From: Pseudomonas schmalbachii
GTDB lineage: Bacteria > Pseudomonadota > Gammaproteobacteria > Pseudomonadales > Pseudomonadaceae
Direction: 5' to 3'
Assembly (NCBI RefSeq): GCF_017589465.1
Contig: NZ_JAELYA010000008.1
Span: forward strand, 271,206 to 335,205
DNA: 64,000 bases
This document shows, piece after piece, positions 21,083-33,785 of this stretch. Every line of letters begins with the position of its first letter. Positions within the stretch are counted from its first letter, which is position 1. The translations under genes and the position numbers were made by a program. The notes beneath the pieces were generated by a model. It was not told where the DNA came from. It searched no databases and saw only the letters and a program-made list of their open reading frames with translations.

Positions 21083-23005
21083 CTACTGCGACTTGCGAAC
21101 CCGCAGATACCATTCCGACAGCAGGCGTACCTGTTTCTCGGTGTAGCCGCGCTCGACCATGCGTTTGACGAAGTCGTTGTGCTTTTGCTGGTCCTCTTTG
21201 CTCGCCTTGGCGTTGAAGCTGATGACTGGCAGCAGGTCCTCGGTGTTGGAGAACATCTTCTTCTCGATCACCACCCGCAGCTTCTCGTAGGACAGCCAGC
21301 TCGGGTTCTTGCCGTTGTTGGCAGCCCGGGCGCGCAACACGAAGTTGACGATCTCGTTGCGGAAGTCCTTCGGATTGCTGATGCCTGCCGGTTTCTCGAT
21401 CTTCTCCAGTTCCTCGTTGAGGGCTGCCCGGTTGAGGATCTCGCCGGTTTCCGGATCGCGGTATTCCTGGTCCTGGATCCAGAAGTCCGCGTACAGCACG
21501 TAGCGGTCGAAGATGTTCTGACCGTATTCACTGTAGGACTCCAGGTAGGCCGTCTGGATTTCCTTGCCGATGAACTCGACGTAGCGCGGCGCCAGGTATT
21601 CCTTGATGAAGCGCAGGTAGCGCTCGCGGGTTTCCGGCTGGAACTGCTCCTGCTCGATCTGCTGTTCGAGGACGTAGAGCAGGTGCACCGGGTTGGCGGC
21701 GACTTCATGCGGGTCGAAGTTGAACACCTTGGACAGGATCTTGAAGGCGAAGCGGGTGGAAAGCCCGGACATGCCTTCGTCCACGCCGGCGGAGTCGCGG
21801 TATTCCTGGATCGACTTGGCCTTCGGATCGGTGTCCTTCAGGTTCTCGCCGTCGTAGACGCGCATCTTCGAGTAGATGTTGGAGTTGTCCGGCTCCTTCA
21901 GGCGCGACAGCACGGAGAACTGCGAGAGCATCTTCAGCGTATCGGGCGCGCAATGGGCATGGGCCAGCGAACTGTTGGCGAGGAGTTTGTCGTAGATCTT
22001 GATCTCGTCGTTGACGCGCAGGCAGTACGGCACCTTGACGATGTAGATCCGGTCGATGAACGCCTCGTTGTTCTTGTTGTTGCGGAAGCTGTGCCACTCC
22101 GATTCGTTGGAGTGGGCCAGGATGATGCCGCTGAACGGCAGGCCGCCGAGGCCCTCGGTGCTGTTGTAGTTGCCTTCCTGGGTGGCGGTCAGCAGCGGGT
22201 GCAGCACCTTGATCGGCGCCTTGAACATCTCGACGAATTCCATCAGGCCCTGGTTGGCGCGGCACAGGGCGCCGGAGTAGCTGTAGGCGTCGGCGTCGTT
22301 CTGCGGGAATTCTTCCAGCTTGCGGATATCCACCTTGCCGACCAGCGATGAGATGTCCTGGTTGTTCTCGTCGCCCGGTTCGGTCTTGGCGATGGCGACC
22401 TGGTTGAGGATCGACGGATACACCTTGACCACGCGGAACTTGCTGATGTCGCCGCCGAACTCGTTGAGGCGCTTGGTCGCCCAGGGTGACATCACGGTGC
22501 GCAGGTAGCGCCGCGGGATGCCGTATTCCTCTTCGAGGATGGCGCCGTCTTCATCGGCGTTGAACAGCCCCAGCGGCGACTCGAATACCGGCGAACCCTT
22601 GATGGCGTAGAAGGGCACCTTCTCCATCAGCTGCTTGAGTTTTTCCGCCAGGGACGACTTGCCGCCGCCCACCGGGCCGAGCAGGTAAAGGATCTGTTTC
22701 TTCTCTTCGAGCCCCTGGGCCGCATGGCGGAAGAAGGCGACGATCTGGTCGATGCATTCTTCCATTCCATGGAAGTCGGCGAAGGCGGGGTAGCGACGGA
22801 TCACCTTGTTCGAGAAGATCCGCGACAACCGCGAATCCACGGACGTATCCAGCAGTTCCGGGGAGCCAATGGCTACCAGCATGCGTTCAGCGGCCGTAGC
22901 GTAGGCGGTCTTGTCCTGCTTGCAGATATCCAGGTACTCCTGCAGGGAGTACTCCTCTTGGCGGGTCGCTTCGAAGCGTTCCTGGAAGTGACTGAAAATG
23001 CTCAT
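21083..23005 (-). CDS. prkA: PrkA family serine protein kinase (YeaG-like)
   Basis: 640-residue PrkA: an N-terminal AAA+ domain with Walker A GPVGGGKSSLAEKLK (about residues 109-123), followed by the PrkA kinase-like C-terminal domain. The family was described as Ser/Thr kinase; ATPase-linked protease activity has also been reported for the Bacillus protein. Start MSIFSHFQERFEATRQEEYS follows GAGGAG. First gene of prkA-yeaH-spoVR; a 263-base upstream region separates it from glpE and probably holds a starvation-type promoter that I cannot pin down. Confidence 0.95.
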   Translation of the reverse strand: MSIFSHFQERFEATRQEEYSLQEYLDICKQDKTAYATAAERMLVAIGSPELLDTSVDSRLSRIFSNKVIRRYPAFADFHGMEECIDQIVAFFRHAAQGLEEKKQILYLLGPVGGGKSSLAEKLKQLMEKVPFYAIKGSPVFESPLGLFNADEDGAILEEEYGIPRRYLRTVMSPWATKRLNEFGGDISKFRVVKVYPSILNQVAIAKTEPGDENNQDISSLVGKVDIRKLEEFPQNDADAYSYSGALCRANQGLMEFVEMFKAPIKVLHPLLTATQEGNYNSTEGLGGLPFSGIILAHSNESEWHSFRNNKNNEAFIDRIYIVKVPYCLRVNDEIKIYDKLLANSSLAHAHCAPDTLKMLSQFSVLSRLKEPDNSNIYSKMRVYDGENLKDTDPKAKSIQEYRDSAGVDEGMSGLSTRFAFKILSKVFNFDPHEVAANPVHLLYVLEQQIEQEQFQPETRERYLRFIKEYLAPRYVEFIGKEIQTAYLESYSEYGQNIFDRYVLYADFWIQDQEYRDPETGEILNRAALNEELEKIEKPAGISNPKDFRNEIVNFVLRARAANNGKNPSWLSYEKLRVVIEKKMFSNTEDLLPVISFNAKASKEDQQKHNDFVKRMVERGYTEKQVRLLSEWYLRVRKSQ

Positions 23006-23268
23006 GACGTCTCCTCGCTCGATGCAGTGAGCCGGCGCGGGATCGGTCGTGTGGGTGCGGGCGAGCCGCCAGTGTTGCCGGCGATTGTCCCCCAGAACTC
23101 CAACGGTACCTGGAAGCCCCTCCAGGACCGCTCCAAATGGTCACTGCCGATAACCCGGAAGCCGGTGTGCCGGCTCTCCCCTGTTTTTGGATGGCCTGAG
23201 GGAAAGGATAGTTCTGGATAAGAATCGCGCGAGTTAGTTACAGATTTTTTGACGAATTTTTTGTTTTA

Positions 23269-23598
23269 TCAGTCAGACGTTTCCCTGCTGGTGTCCTCGG
23301 GATAGACGCTGCGCCACAGCTCGAAACCGCCGTCCAGGCTGTAGACGTCGGAGAAACCCTGCTGGACGAAGTAGCCCGCCGCGCCCTGGCTGGAATTGCC
23401 GTGGTAGCAGACCACCACCAGCGGCGCGTCGAGATCGGCCTTGGCGATGAAGTCGGCCACCGAATAGTTGTCGACGTGCTGCGAGCCGCTGATATGGCCC
23501 ATGGAGAAGCTCTGCGGGTCGCGGATGTCCACCACCTGGGCGCCGCTGGTGCGCAGCTGCTGGGCCTGGTCGGGGGCGATGCGCTTGAAATCGGTCAT
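23269..23598 (-). CDS. glpE: Thiosulfate sulfurtransferase GlpE (single-domain rhodanese)
   Basis: Transfers sulfane sulfur from thiosulfate to cyanide or thioredoxin-like acceptors in the cytoplasm. 109 residues, the family length. The active-site loop CYHGNSSQ has the catalytic Cys64; [18 protein letters not shown] is the rhodanese CH2A-type motif. Last gene of the pdxA-ksgA-apaG-apaH-glpE run, 36 bases after apaH. It is not in a glp operon here, and its link to glycerol metabolism is historical. Confidence 0.93.
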   Translation of the reverse strand: MTDFKRIAPDQAQQLRTSGAQVVDIRDPQSFSMGHISGSQHVDNYSVADFIAKADLDAPLVVVCYHGNSSQGAAGYFVQQGFSDVYSLDGGFELWRSVYPEDTSRETSD

Positions 23599-23634
23599 GT
23601 CACGTGCCTCGTTGGGGCGTTTCGCCCCGGGAAA

Positions 23635-24458
23635 TCAGGAGTCTTTGCTGGCGCAGTCGCAGCTCAGGCGCTCGCCGGTGTCGACGTTCAGCAGGGTCAG
23701 GCTGCCGCCCCATACGCAGCCGGTGTCCAGGGCGAAAAGCCCCGGCTCGTTGCAGCGCCCTTCGAGCGCCGCCCAGTGGCCGAAGATGATCTTCTGTCCG
23801 CGGGTCTTGCGTTTCGGGTGGCTGAACCAGGGCGCGTAGCCCGGCGGCGCGGTATCCAGGCCTTCCTTGGATTTCAGGTCGAGCTTGCCGTCCTCGGTGC
23901 AGAAACGCATGCGGGTGAAATAGTTGGTGATCACCCGCAGGCGCTCGACGCCGTGCAGCTTCTTGTCCCACTTGGCCGGCTCGTTACCGTACATGCCGTC
24001 GAGGAAAAGTGGCAGCCGTTCGTCGTCGCGCAGCGCTTCCTCCACCTCGGCGGCGCGCAGGCGGGCCTTTTCCAGGCTCCACTGCGGCGGGATGCCGGCA
24101 TGCACCAGGACGATGTCGCGCTGTTCGTCGTAGTGCAGCAGCTTCTGCTGGCGCAGCCAGTCGAGCAGGTCGGCGCGGTCCGGCGCCTCGACGATCTCGC
24201 GCAGGGTGTCGGCCTTCTTCAGGCGCTCGATGTTGTGCGCGACCGCCAGCAGGTGCAGGTCATGGTTGCCCAGCACGCAGGTGACCGCGTCGCGAATCGA
24301 ATAGAGGAATCGCAGGGTTTCCAGCGACTGCGGGCCGCGGTTGACCAGGTCGCCGGCCAACCACAGCTTGTCGCGGGCGGGGTCGAAGGCGACCTGTTGC
24401 AGCAGGCATTTCAGCGGTGCGAGGCAGCCTTGCAGGTCGCCGACGGCATAGGTGGCCA

Positions 24459-24459
<1 letters not shown>
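23635..24459 (-). CDS. apaH: Bis(5'-nucleosyl)-tetraphosphatase, symmetrical
   Basis: Hydrolyses Ap4A to two ADP, and removes Np4-type caps from RNA in E. coli. 274 residues of the PPP phosphoesterase family: the metal motifs [19 protein letters not shown] and [10 protein letters not shown] are all in place, plus VHAGIPP and FGHWAALEG. The ATG at 24459 overlaps the apaG stop by one base, so translation is coupled. Confidence 0.96.
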
Positions 24460-24839
<380 letters not shown>

Positions 24840-24856
24840 GCTGGTCTGCCTTGGAT

Positions 24857-25663
24857 TCAGTGGTCGGGCGTCAGGTCGGCCAGACGGTTGGCCAGGCGGA
24901 CGAACGCTTCGACGCCGAGCTGTTCGGGGCGCAAGGTCGGATCGACGCCGACGGCTTCGATGTCCTCGCTGGAAAGGAGGCCCTTGAGCGTGTTGCGCAG
25001 GGTCTTGCGGCGCTGGTTGAAGGCCTCGCGGACCACCCGTTCGAGCAGACGGTGATCCTTGGCCGGGTAAGGCAGCTCTTCGTAGGGCACCAGGCGGACG
25101 ATCGCCGACTCGACTTTGGGCGGCGGATTGAAGGCGCCCGGCCCGACGGTGAACAGGTAATCCACCCGGCAGAAGTACTGCACCATGATCGACAGCCGGC
25201 CCCAGTCGCCGCCGCCCGGCTCGGCCGCCAGGCGCTCGACCACTTCCTTCTGCAGCATGAAGTGCATGTCCTGGATGATCGAGGCGTGTTCCAGCAGGTG
25301 GAAGATCAGCGGCGTCGAGATGTTGTAGGGCAGGTTGCCGACCACGCGCAGCTTCTCGCCTGCACTGGGCAGGGTGGAGAAGTCGAACTTCAGCGCGTCG
25401 CCCTGGTGCAGGGTGAAGTTCGGCTTCAGGCCGAAGCGCCATTTCAGCTGCGGGATCAGGTCGAGGTCGAGCTCGATCACGTCCAGCTTGGCGTCGCTGT
25501 CCACCAGTCCTTCGGTCAGGGCGCCCTGGCCCGGGCCGATTTCCAGCAGATGCTGTCCCTCGCGCGGGGCGATGGCACGCAGGATGCGATGGATCACCCC
25601 GGCGTCGTGCAGGAAGTTCTGGCCGAAGCGCTTGCGCGCGCGGTGTTGATAAAGCTCGGACAT
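24857..25663 (-). CDS. rsmA: 16S rRNA dimethyladenosine transferase
   Basis: KsgA; dimethylates two adjacent adenosines in the helix 45 loop of 16S rRNA during 30S maturation, using SAM. 268 residues. Motifs: [10 protein letters not shown], the SAM site [12 protein letters not shown], and the catalytic [12 protein letters not shown] (N-L-P-Y motif). The basic C-terminal domain includes [12 protein letters not shown]. Sits between pdxA and apaG as in E. coli, but a 338-base repeat-filled gap separates it from pdxA here. Confidence 0.97.
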   Translation of the reverse strand: MSELYQHRARKRFGQNFLHDAGVIHRILRAIAPREGQHLLEIGPGQGALTEGLVDSDAKLDVIELDLDLIPQLKWRFGLKPNFTLHQGDALKFDFSTLPSAGEKLRVVGNLPYNISTPLIFHLLEHASIIQDMHFMLQKEVVERLAAEPGGGDWGRLSIMVQYFCRVDYLFTVGPGAFNPPPKVESAIVRLVPYEELPYPAKDHRLLERVVREAFNQRRKTLRNTLKGLLSSEDIEAVGVDPTLRPEQLGVEAFVRLANRLADLTPDH

Positions 25664-25845
25664 CGGGGACAGCTCCAGGCTGCAAGCTTCAAGCCGCAGG
25701 CTAAAAGCTCAAGTGAAAAAGGCGATCATTTTAACAGTAGGTGATTGCTAGCACGATAAAAGCGGCGGGAGACGGGGGAGGGCGCTTCTGCGGTATGACA
25801 TACACCTGTAGGGGCAACTGTTTTTGCATCGTTGCGAGGTGCTCC

Positions 25846-25925
25846 CGTAGGGTGGACAACGCTCCGCTTGTCCACCGCTCCGGCCCCACGACAAGGTGGA
25901 AATGCTTCGCGATTTCCACCCTACG
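25846..25925. repeat. Intergenic inverted repeat (GTAGGGTGG type)
   Basis: Outer arms CGTAGGGTGGA and its complement TTCCACCCTACG enclose smaller stems (GTGGACAACGC...TTGTCCACC; GTGGAAATGCTTCGCGATTTCCAC). With the REP element that follows, it fills the 338-base ksgA-pdxA gap. The ksgA-proximal part (25680-25715) has a short AGCTTCAAGCCGCAGGCT-type stretch seen often in Pseudomonas. Confidence 0.65.
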
Positions 25926-25938
25926 CTCTTGCCATACC

Positions 25939-25997
25939 TGTAGGAGCGGGCCATGCCCGCGATGCTTTTGGGTTCGCGGGCATGGCCCGCTCCTACA
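25939..25997. repeat. REP element (TGTAGGAGCGGGCC type)
   Basis: Perfect inverted repeat: TGTAGGAGCGGGCCATGCCC at the left and its complement at the right, with a GATGCTTTTGGGT loop region. This is the classic Pseudomonas REP form. It ends five bases before the pdxA stop codon, so it forms the 3' hairpin of the pdxA transcript. Confidence 0.85.
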
Positions 25998-26001
25998 CGT
26001 T

Positions 26002-26991
26002 CTATCGCTTGCCGGTCATCTGGTAGGCGGTCTCCAGCGCCACCAGCAGGCTGCCGCTGTCGATTCGGCCGGTGCCGGCGAGATCCAGCGCGGTGCCATG
26101 GTCGACCGACGTACGCACGATCGGCAGGCCGAGGGTGACATTCACCGCTGCGCCGAAGCCCTTGAACTTGAGCACCGGCAGGCCCTGGTCGTGGTACATG
26201 GCGAGCACCGCGTCGCAGTGGTCGAGGTGCTTGGGGGTGAACAGGGTGTCCGCCGGCAGCGGGCCGATCAGGCTCATGCCCTCCGCGCGCAGCCCTTCCA
26301 GGGTCGGCTCGATCACATCGATTTCCTCGTGCCCGAGGTGTCCGCCTTCGCCGGCATGCGGGTTGAGGCCGCAGACCAGGATGCGCGGATCGGCGATGCC
26401 GAACTTGTCGCGCAGGTCGGCATGCAGGATGCGCGTGACCCGCTGCAGGCGCTCGACGGTGATCGCATCGGCGACCTGGCGCAGCGGCAGGTGGGTGGTC
26501 ACCAGGGCGACGCGCAGGCCGCGGGTGGCGAGCATCATCACCACCTGGGGCGTGCTGGTCAGTTCGGCGAGGAATTCGGTGTGGCCGGAGAAGGTGATGC
26601 CGCCCTCATTGATCACGCCCTTGTGCACCGGCGCGGTGATCATCCCGGCGAAGTCGCCGTTCAGGCAGCCCTGGCCGGCGCGGGTGAGGGTTTCCAGCAC
26701 ATAGCCGGCATTCGTCGGGTTCAGCTTGCCGCACTCCACCGGAGCGGCCAGCGGCGTGTCCCAGACATACAGGCTGCCAGCCGGTGCGGGCTGCTGCGGC
26801 CAGTTGCCCGGGCCGACCGCCAGCAGGCGGATCGGCAGGCCCAGCAGGGCGGCGCGCTCGGCCAGCAGGGCCTGGCTGGCGATGGCCACCAGCGGGTGCG
26901 GCTGCGCCTCGCGGGCCAGCAGCAGGCACAGGTCGGGGCCGATGCCGGCGGGCTCACCGGGGGTCAGCGCGAAAAGTCGGGAATCGTTCAT
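26002..26991 (-). CDS. pdxA: 4-hydroxythreonine-4-phosphate dehydrogenase
   Basis: NAD-dependent oxidation of 4-phosphohydroxy-threonine in vitamin B6 synthesis; divalent-metal dimer. 329 residues. Signatures: [39 protein letters not shown] (metal His), [13 protein letters not shown] and the [13 protein letters not shown] segment. Downstream of surA but separated from it by a strong terminator, so it probably has its own promoter in the 140-base gap. Confidence 0.96.
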   Translation of the reverse strand: MNDSRLFALTPGEPAGIGPDLCLLLAREAQPHPLVAIASQALLAERAALLGLPIRLLAVGPGNWPQQPAPAGSLYVWDTPLAAPVECGKLNPTNAGYVLETLTRAGQGCLNGDFAGMITAPVHKGVINEGGITFSGHTEFLAELTSTPQVVMMLATRGLRVALVTTHLPLRQVADAITVERLQRVTRILHADLRDKFGIADPRILVCGLNPHAGEGGHLGHEEIDVIEPTLEGLRAEGMSLIGPLPADTLFTPKHLDHCDAVLAMYHDQGLPVLKFKGFGAAVNVTLGLPIVRTSVDHGTALDLAGTGRIDSGSLLVALETAYQMTGKR

Positions 26992-27085
26992 GGAGCGGAC
27001 CTCTGGGGAGACGGCCGAACCAGTGGCGGTCTCCGGGGAATGAGTGGGGGGCTTTACTGTACGACGAGCGTCGGGCGGATAAAAA

Positions 27086-27110
27086 GAAACCCGGCGCCGG
27101 GCCGGGTTTC
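27086..27110 (-). terminator. Rho-independent terminator after surA
   Basis: GAAACCCGG / CCGGGTTTC 9-bp stem with a GC loop, running on the minus strand into TTTTT. Located 22 bases past the surA stop, between surA and pdxA. Confidence 0.85.
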
Positions 27111-27132
27111 GGGTGTCGCATTCAGGCTGCGA

Positions 27133-28425
27133 TCACAGCTTGATCTCGACGTATGCCTCGTCGCGGATCTGCCGCAGCCAGGTCTGCAGCTCCTCGTCGT
27201 ACTTGCGGTTGCGCAGCAGCTGCATGGCCTGCTGTTCGCGGAGCTGGTCGCTGCTGTCGGTGGCGCGGCGGCCGAGGACTTCGAGGATGTGCCAGCCGAA
27301 CTGCGAGCGGAACGGGTGGGTCACCTGACCTTGCGGGGCGTTGTTCATCTGCTCGCGGAACTCCGGCACCAGCGACTGCGGGTCGACCCAGTTGAGGTCG
27401 CCGCCGTTCAGCGCCGAGCCCGGGTCTTCCGAGAAGCTCTTGGCCAGTGCGCCGAAGTCTTCGCCGGCCTGGATGCGGTCGTAGAGACGCTGCGCCAGAC
27501 GCTCGGTTTCCGCATCGCTGCGGATCTCGCTGGGCTTGAGCAGGATGTGGCGGACGTGGACTTCGTCGCGAACCATCCGGCTGCCGCCGCGCTTCTCTTC
27601 CACCTTGAGGATGATGAAGCCGCCCGGAGTGCGGAGCGGTTCGGTGACTTCGCCGACGGACAGCGAGCCGACCATGCTGTCGAACGGCGACGGCAGCTGG
27701 GCGGCTTTGCGCCAGCCGATCTCGCCGCCTTCGAGGGCGTTGTCGCCGGCGGAATGGGCGATCGCCATCTGGCTGAAGTCGGCGCCCTGGCGCAGTTGCT
27801 GGTACACGTCGCTGGCCTTGCGGCCGGCGGCCTGGATGGCTTCCGGCGAGGCGCCTTCCGGTACCGGGATCAGGATGTTGGCCAGGCGGTATTCTTCGGA
27901 AAGCTGGATCTTTCCGAGGTCGGAGGCGAGGAAGTTCTGTACTTCCTGGTCGGTGACCTGGACGCGTTCGGCGACGCGGCGCTGACGCACACGGCTGATG
28001 ACCATCTCGCGGCGAACCTGGTCGCGCGCATCGTCGAAGGACAGGCCGTCGCGTGCCAGTGCCTGCTGGAACTGGTCGAGGGTCAGGTTGTTGCGCTGGG
28101 CGATGGTGGCCATCGCCTGGTTCAGTTCCTCGTCGGTGATGCGTACGCCGGAGCGTTCGCCGATCTGCAGTTGCAGGTCTTCGAGAATCAGGCGTTCCAG
28201 CACCTGCTGGGTCAGCACCTCGCTGGGCGGCATCTGCGCGCCGCGCTTGGCGATGGTCTGCTGTACTTCGCGCATGCGCTGGTCGAGCTGGCTCTGCATC
28301 ACCACGTCGTTGTCGACGATGGCGACCACGCGGTCCAGAGGTACTACTTCCGCACCGGCCAGGGTGCTCACCAGCAGGGCGCCCAGCATGAGCGGGCGCA
28401 GACAGTTACAGAGCATTTTCTTCAC
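27133..28425 (-). CDS. surA: Periplasmic chaperone / peptidyl-prolyl isomerase SurA
   Basis: Escorts outer-membrane beta-barrel proteins, including LptD, across the periplasm. Signal peptide [20 protein letters not shown] with cleavage near LAGA. N-terminal chaperone domain ([20 protein letters not shown]), then two parvulin domains; the second has [12 protein letters not shown]. The GTG at 28425 is preferred because it gives a lysine-rich n-region; ATG at 28416 is the alternative. Either start lies inside the 3' end of lptD, so the two genes are coupled, fitting a chaperone and its client. Confidence 0.94.
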   Translation of the reverse strand: MKKMLCNCLRPLMLGALLVSTLAGAEVVPLDRVVAIVDNDVVMQSQLDQRMREVQQTIAKRGAQMPPSEVLTQQVLERLILEDLQLQIGERSGVRITDEELNQAMATIAQRNNLTLDQFQQALARDGLSFDDARDQVRREMVISRVRQRRVAERVQVTDQEVQNFLASDLGKIQLSEEYRLANILIPVPEGASPEAIQAAGRKASDVYQQLRQGADFSQMAIAHSAGDNALEGGEIGWRKAAQLPSPFDSMVGSLSVGEVTEPLRTPGGFIILKVEEKRGGSRMVRDEVHVRHILLKPSEIRSDAETERLAQRLYDRIQAGEDFGALAKSFSEDPGSALNGGDLNWVDPQSLVPEFREQMNNAPQGQVTHPFRSQFGWHILEVLGRRATDSSDQLREQQAMQLLRNRKYDEELQTWLRQIRDEAYVEIKL

Positions 28426-31180
28426 GTTGACGGTAGCCTTCGATGCCTTGGTCGAGGAAGCCTTCCACCTGGTTGCCGACCACGCCACCAAGGCCTTTCA
28501 GGACGATTTGCAGGAAAATGCCGCGGTCGGCTTCGGACGACGAGGTGATGAAGTCGTTGTCGTCGTAGTCGACCCAGTAGCGGCTGATCAGGCGCACTTT
28601 CCAGCAGCAGCTGTCGTATTCGAAGCCACCCATGGATTCCAGCGTACGGCTCTGGTTGTAGTCGAACTGCCAGCGCGCAATGGCGTTCCAGTGCGGCACC
28701 ACCGGCCAGATGACCGAGAAGTCGTGCTGGTTGATCCTGTAGGCTTCGCTGTTGAAGTCGTAGCGGCCGAGGTTCGGGTTGAAAGTCTTGCTGTCGGCGC
28801 GATAGCGGTAACCGACGTTGACGATCTTGTTCAGGTCGTCTTCCGGCTGGTAGTGGAACATCACGTTGCCGGAGTCGGTGTGGTGGGTGTTCGGGTTCCA
28901 GTTGTAGTCCGAGCTCACGCGCCAGTCGCGGTCGAAGCGGTAGATGCCGCGCAGTGCATACGGCGAACGCGAGCTATCGGTGTCCGGATCACTGACTTCC
29001 ACGCCCTGAGCGCGTAAAGCCGCAAGTTCGGTCTGGGTGAGTCCCGGCAGTTGTACGCGACGGTTGGCGAAGTAGTAGATCTGACCGGCGCTGATGGCGG
29101 CGCGTTCGAAGCCGTTGTCCTCGATGAAGCGCGTAGTGGCGCCCAGCGACAGCTGGTTGGCGTCGCCGATGCGGTCCTTGCCGGTGAAGCGGTTTTCGCG
29201 CCACAGCGAGTCGTAGCTGAAGTTGAACTCGCCGGTGTCGAAGGTCGGCAGGTCGTCCTGTTCGCGGTACGGCACGTACAGGTACATCATCCGCGGTTCC
29301 AGGGTCTGGCGGAACGCGGTGCCGCCAAACGTGGTGTCGCGGTCGAAGTACAGGCCGGAGTCAAGCTTGGCCAGCGGCATGTCGCGGTCCGGACTGTCGT
29401 CGAAGGTAATACCGGCCGGGTTGGTGATGGAATTAGGGCTGGCCAGATCGGCTTTGCCTTCGCTGTCCAGGTCCAGGTCGTACTTGGTGTAGAGATACTT
29501 GACGGTCGGAGTCAGGAAGCCCCAGCTGGCGGTCATCGGCAGGCTGATGCCCGGCTCCAGGTGCGCGCGGTCGCCGGTGGCGCGGGCCAGGCCGGTCAGG
29601 GAAGCGTCAGGCCGCTGGCCGATCAGGTTGCCGTCTTCGTCGAAGAAGAAGTTCTCGTCCAGATCGCGGTCGAAGCGGACGAACTCGGTGCCGTAGGTGA
29701 ACTGGAGGCCGCCCGGGTTGTACGGCACGTGGCCGTCCAGGGTCAGCTGCGGCAGGCGGTCGTACGGGGTCACGTCGGTGACCGTGGCCAACTGGTAGGA
29801 CTGTGCGTTCAGGCGCGCGGTGAAGCTGTCGCCGCGGTAGGTCAGCACGCCCTGCTGGTTGACGTAGGTCGGCGAACCGAGGCCCAGCGAGGTGTCCAGG
29901 TCCTGGAAGTAGTACGGGTCGCTGATCTTGGTGAAGTCGACCTGGGCCAGCCAGCGGGAGTCGAGGCCGCTGGTGTTTTTCCAGCCGTACAGCCAGCGCT
30001 GGTCGGTGAATTCCGGTTGCCCTTCGCGGTCGTCGTCCTTGTCGTTCAGGTAGGCGGCGGTGACCTGGCCTTCGCTGCTGCGGGTCAGGTAGCGGAACTC
30101 GCCTTCCATTTGCAGGCCGCGATCGGACATGTAGCGCGGATACAGCGTGGCGTCGTAGTTCGGCGCCAGGTTGAAGTAGTACGGGGTGACCAGCATGAAG
30201 CCGGTGTCCGTGCTGCTGCCCATGCTCGGGACGAGGAAGCCGGACTGGCGGCGGTCGTCGATCGGGAAATAGATGTAGGGGGTGTAGAACACCGGAATGT
30301 CCTTCACCTTGAGCACCGCGTTGGTCGCGGTGCCGAAACCGGTGGCCGGGTTCAGCTCGATGTTGTTGCCGCGCACGTGCCAGGCGTTGCTGTTCGGTTC
30401 GCAACGGGTGTAAGTGCCATCCTTGAGCTGGATGATGGCGTTTTCCTGGCGCTTGGCGTACAGCGCGCTGCCGCGCACCGAGGCCTTGTGCATAACGTAC
30501 TCGGCGTTATCGATTTTCGCTTCGCCGTTGTCCAGCTGCAGTTCGGCGTGGTCGCCGACCACCAGCGCGCCGTTGTCGCGCAGCTTGACGTTGCCGACCA
30601 GTTCGCCGCGGTTCTCCGCCTGGTGCAGGCTGGCCTCGTCGGCCTCGACCTGCATGCTGCCCTGGCGCAGCACGACGTTGCCGGCGAGGGTGGCGACCTG
30701 TTTTTCCTGCTCGTAGCGGGAAACCTTGGCCGAGACGAAGGTCGGAGACTCGTCGTTCGGGGTCTTGTCGTTCATCCCCGGGCGGGTCGGTTCGATGTAG
30801 GCGCCGCTGCAGTACGGGCCGATTTCCGCCATCTGGGCGGCGGTGAGCTTCTCGCGCGGCACCCAGTCCAGGTGGCTGTAGTCTTCGCTGCGCGACTTCA
30901 GTCCACGGCCGCCGGCCTCGGTGACCAGCTGCCCTGGCTCTGCGCGGGCTTCGCCACCGCTGGCCGCCGCGGCGCCGGCGCTGACGGCGCTGGTGCTATG
31001 CTGCGGACGCGGCGGAACGGCTGCGCTGGGCTGCTGCGGGGCGCAGGCCCAGGAACCGCCGGAAGGTTTGCAATCGAACTGCTCTGCAGCGTTCAGGTAG
31101 GCGAGCGGTTGAATAGCCAGCAGGCTGCCGGTTACCAACAAAGGGAATTTTCTACGGAACACTGGTAGGTTCACTGCCAT
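28406..31180 (-). CDS. lptD: LPS-assembly protein LptD
   Basis: Outer-membrane beta-barrel translocon that, with LptE, inserts lipopolysaccharide into the outer leaflet. 924 residues including a signal peptide ([19 protein letters not shown], cleaved near LNA-AE). The N-terminal LptA-like domain covers [20 protein letters not shown] onward; the large C-terminal barrel follows. N-terminal Cys37/Cys46 and the C-terminal SCC pair ([14 protein letters not shown]) are the cysteines expected for the functional disulfides. The start [12 protein letters not shown] matches Pseudomonas homologues; longer readings are rejected. Divergent from amgK. Confidence 0.96.
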   Translation of the reverse strand: MAVNLPVFRRKFPLLVTGSLLAIQPLAYLNAAEQFDCKPSGGSWACAPQQPSAAVPPRPQHSTSAVSAGAAAASGGEARAEPGQLVTEAGGRGLKSRSEDYSHLDWVPREKLTAAQMAEIGPYCSGAYIEPTRPGMNDKTPNDESPTFVSAKVSRYEQEKQVATLAGNVVLRQGSMQVEADEASLHQAENRGELVGNVKLRDNGALVVGDHAELQLDNGEAKIDNAEYVMHKASVRGSALYAKRQENAIIQLKDGTYTRCEPNSNAWHVRGNNIELNPATGFGTATNAVLKVKDIPVFYTPYIYFPIDDRRQSGFLVPSMGSSTDTGFMLVTPYYFNLAPNYDATLYPRYMSDRGLQMEGEFRYLTRSSEGQVTAAYLNDKDDDREGQPEFTDQRWLYGWKNTSGLDSRWLAQVDFTKISDPYYFQDLDTSLGLGSPTYVNQQGVLTYRGDSFTARLNAQSYQLATVTDVTPYDRLPQLTLDGHVPYNPGGLQFTYGTEFVRFDRDLDENFFFDEDGNLIGQRPDASLTGLARATGDRAHLEPGISLPMTASWGFLTPTVKYLYTKYDLDLDSEGKADLASPNSITNPAGITFDDSPDRDMPLAKLDSGLYFDRDTTFGGTAFRQTLEPRMMYLYVPYREQDDLPTFDTGEFNFSYDSLWRENRFTGKDRIGDANQLSLGATTRFIEDNGFERAAISAGQIYYFANRRVQLPGLTQTELAALRAQGVEVSDPDTDSSRSPYALRGIYRFDRDWRVSSDYNWNPNTHHTDSGNVMFHYQPEDDLNKIVNVGYRYRADSKTFNPNLGRYDFNSEAYRINQHDFSVIWPVVPHWNAIARWQFDYNQSRTLESMGGFEYDSCCWKVRLISRYWVDYDDNDFITSSSEADRGIFLQIVLKGLGGVVGNQVEGFLDQGIEGYRQREENAL

Positions 31181-31309
31181 CTTGTTAATCCGGGGCTTCC
31201 TGCGCGCCTTCGGCCCAATGGGGACCGCACGCCTCTCGATGGGCTCAAAAAGATACGGGATAATAAAACATGACCTTCGCAACGGCTAGGGCCGTGGAGA
31301 TTCCCCAAG

Positions 31310-33006
<1,697 letters not shown>

Positions 33007-33007
33007 A

Positions 33008-33775
33008 GTGCTCTGGCCGGGGACACTGATCGGCGTTGCAGCTGGCTGGGCGCTGGCGAGCATCCCCGGCGCCATGCTCGGGGGCCTGCTCGGGCAGGTG
33101 CTCGACCGGCGGCTGCAACTGCGTTCCTGGCGCGATGTTGTTGAACATATGCGCAGCGAACCGCCGCTGGCCGACGAGGAACTGCTGTTCGTCCTGCTCG
33201 GCAGGCTGGCGAAAAGCCGGGGCCGGGTGCTCGACGCGCATATCCAGCAGGCCCGCGCGGAAATGCTGCGCCTGCGTCTGGACGAGCCGGCGAAGCTGCG
33301 TGCCATCGAGGCCTTCGGCCGCGGCAAGAGCGGTGGCGAACAAATGGAAGCCGGCCTGCTGCATCTCAAGGAACAGCGCCATGCCGCGGAAGGCCTGATC
33401 CAGGCCTGCTGGCGGATGGCCTGGGCGGCCGGGGCGCCGGGGATGGCGGAAAAGAGCCTGATCCTGCGCTGGGGTGAAGCGCTCGGCCTGCCGCGCGGCA
33501 CCGTGCTGGCGATGGCGGCCGGCGCCGAGTCGGCGCGCCAGCCCGAGCCTTCCGCGGCCAACAGTTATCCCCAGGCGCTGCGGGTGCTGGGGGTGACGGC
33601 GGCGAGCGAGCCAGCGGAAATCAAGCGGGCCTATCGCCGCCTGCTCAACCAGCACCATCCGGACAAACTGGCGGGCTCCGACGCCAGTGCTTCGCGCATC
33701 GCCGCCGCAACGGAAAAGACCCGCGAAATCCAGGCCGCCTACGCCGTGGTGCGCCAGCGCCGCGGTTTCCGCTGA
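33008..33775 (+). CDS. DjlA-like membrane-anchored J-domain protein with TerB-type domain
   Basis: 255 residues. An N-terminal membrane helix rich in Gly (LWPGTLIGVAAGWALASIPG) with GXXXG spacing precedes a TerB/DjlA-like helical domain (DEELLFVLLGRLAKSRGRVL). The C-terminal J domain (YPQALRVLGVTAASEPAEIKRAYRRLLN) carries the HPD tripeptide in NQHHPDKLAG, so it can stimulate DnaK. The domain order is that of DjlA. GTG start at 33008 follows GGAGGG inside the end of murU. Its connection to the recycling genes is positional only. Confidence 0.88.
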   Translation: MLWPGTLIGVAAGWALASIPGAMLGGLLGQVLDRRLQLRSWRDVVEHMRSEPPLADEELLFVLLGRLAKSRGRVLDAHIQQARAEMLRLRLDEPAKLRAIEAFGRGKSGGEQMEAGLLHLKEQRHAAEGLIQACWRMAWAAGAPGMAEKSLILRWGEALGLPRGTVLAMAAGAESARQPEPSAANSYPQALRVLGVTAASEPAEIKRAYRRLLNQHHPDKLAGSDASASRIAAATEKTREIQAAYAVVRQRRGFR

Positions 33776-33785
33776 GCGAGGCGGC

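Noticed and set aside
23269..23598. Rhodanese as part of a molybdopterin or tRNA thiolation operon
   Set aside because: Neighbours are apaH and prkA; the short CYHGNSSQ protein is GlpE.
25741..28548. 935-codon plus-strand frame over pdxA and surA
   Set aside because: Spans two well-supported genes and a REP-filled gap in antisense; a GC artefact.
29051..31168. 705-codon plus-strand frame opposite lptD
   Set aside because: Shadow of LptD; Val/Ala/Gln-rich without motifs.
31181..31282. 34-residue N-terminal extension of LptD
   Set aside because: Would place a charged stretch before the signal peptide; homologues start at [12 protein letters not shown].
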